DNA from: CAYUNN01 sp964607015
Lineage (GTDB): Bacteria; Patescibacteriota; Minisyncoccia; Minisyncoccales; JAGGXC01
Assembly: GCA_964607015.1 (NCBI GenBank)
Contig: CAZSHN010000013.1
Span: 1 to 18,822, forward strand
Length of the DNA: 18,822 nt
Direction: 5' to 3'
Shown: piece after piece, positions 18,775 through 18,822 of the stretch
Numbering within the stretch: position 1 is the first letter of the stretch
Layout: each line of letters starts with the position of its first letter
The notes under the pieces: model-generated
What the model was told of the DNA's origin: nothing
The model's input: the letters and a program-made list of their open reading frames with translations, nothing else
Databases searched by the model: none
Translations under genes and position numbers: made by a program

Positions 18775-18822
18775 GAGAAGGCTCTCCTGGATCAAATATA
18801 AACCAATCGGCATAAGTCAAAA

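Noticed and set aside
18534..18815. 93-codon plus-strand frame overlapping the last gene
   Set aside because: It overlaps the membrane-protein gene in another frame, has no ribosome site and lacks protein-like hydrophobic pattern; it is a shadow that happens to run past the real stop.
1..18822. UGA-as-glycine genetic code
   Set aside because: UGA ends several genes exactly at overlaps with the next start, and gene lengths are normal with UGA as stop.
1..18822. CRISPR array, insertion sequence, tRNA or rRNA genes
   Set aside because: No regular spaced repeats, transposase, terminal inverted repeats, tRNA cloverleaf or rRNA sequence were seen by eye.

Overview
The window looks like part of a reduced, AT-rich genome of the Candidate Phyla Radiation (Patescibacteria), probably the Parcubacteria side. 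This rests on strongly AT-biased codons, very tight gene packing, many small secreted or membrane proteins without a recognisable family, a short type IV pilin, a Gly-tailed DUF2207 protein, and a partial cell-wall gene set. UGA works as a normal stop (overlapping ATGA junctions such as rdgB/uppP), so the UGA-recoding groups are not indicated. The lineage is inference from gene content; there is no rRNA or marker gene to fix it.

Layout. Positions 1-3480 hold small, mostly separate minus-strand units: a partial GNAT acetyltransferase, a tiny promoter-to-terminator unit (about 310-488), small unknown proteins, a cysteine-rich type IV pilin, and a short gene that seems to start with AUA. A plus-strand structured RNA candidate (about 3214-3486) lies among them. 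Positions 3485-7240 hold a YfcE-like phosphoesterase, the DUF2207 protein, a glyoxalase II-like metallo-beta-lactamase-fold hydrolase and two small membrane proteins. Positions 7300-7880 hold a second AUA-start candidate and a second structured RNA candidate. Positions 7879-13647 form a cell-envelope operon read murD-ftsW-murG-gltX-secreted protein. Positions 13692-16531 hold two small membrane proteins, then uppP, rdgB, a PspC-domain gene and a 30-residue bS22/mS38-like ribosomal protein. Positions 16571-18200 hold a MazG-like protein and a MurL-type epimerase. One plus-strand membrane protein gene ends the window.

How the genes fit together. FtsW, MurG and UppP serve lipid II assembly, polymerisation and carrier recycling. 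The MurD lacks two lysines typical of D-Glu-adding MurD, and a MurL homologue is nearby. Together these suggest the alternative route in which L-Glu is added to UDP-MurNAc-L-Ala and then epimerised to D-Glu.

Expression signals are unusually legible. Several genes have a -10 box ending 6-8 nt before the ATG and no Shine-Dalgarno, implying leaderless mRNAs. Others have strong Shine-Dalgarno sequences. Two of this second group have only AUA at the correct spacing. Many intrinsic terminators overlap or abut the stop codon of the gene they end.
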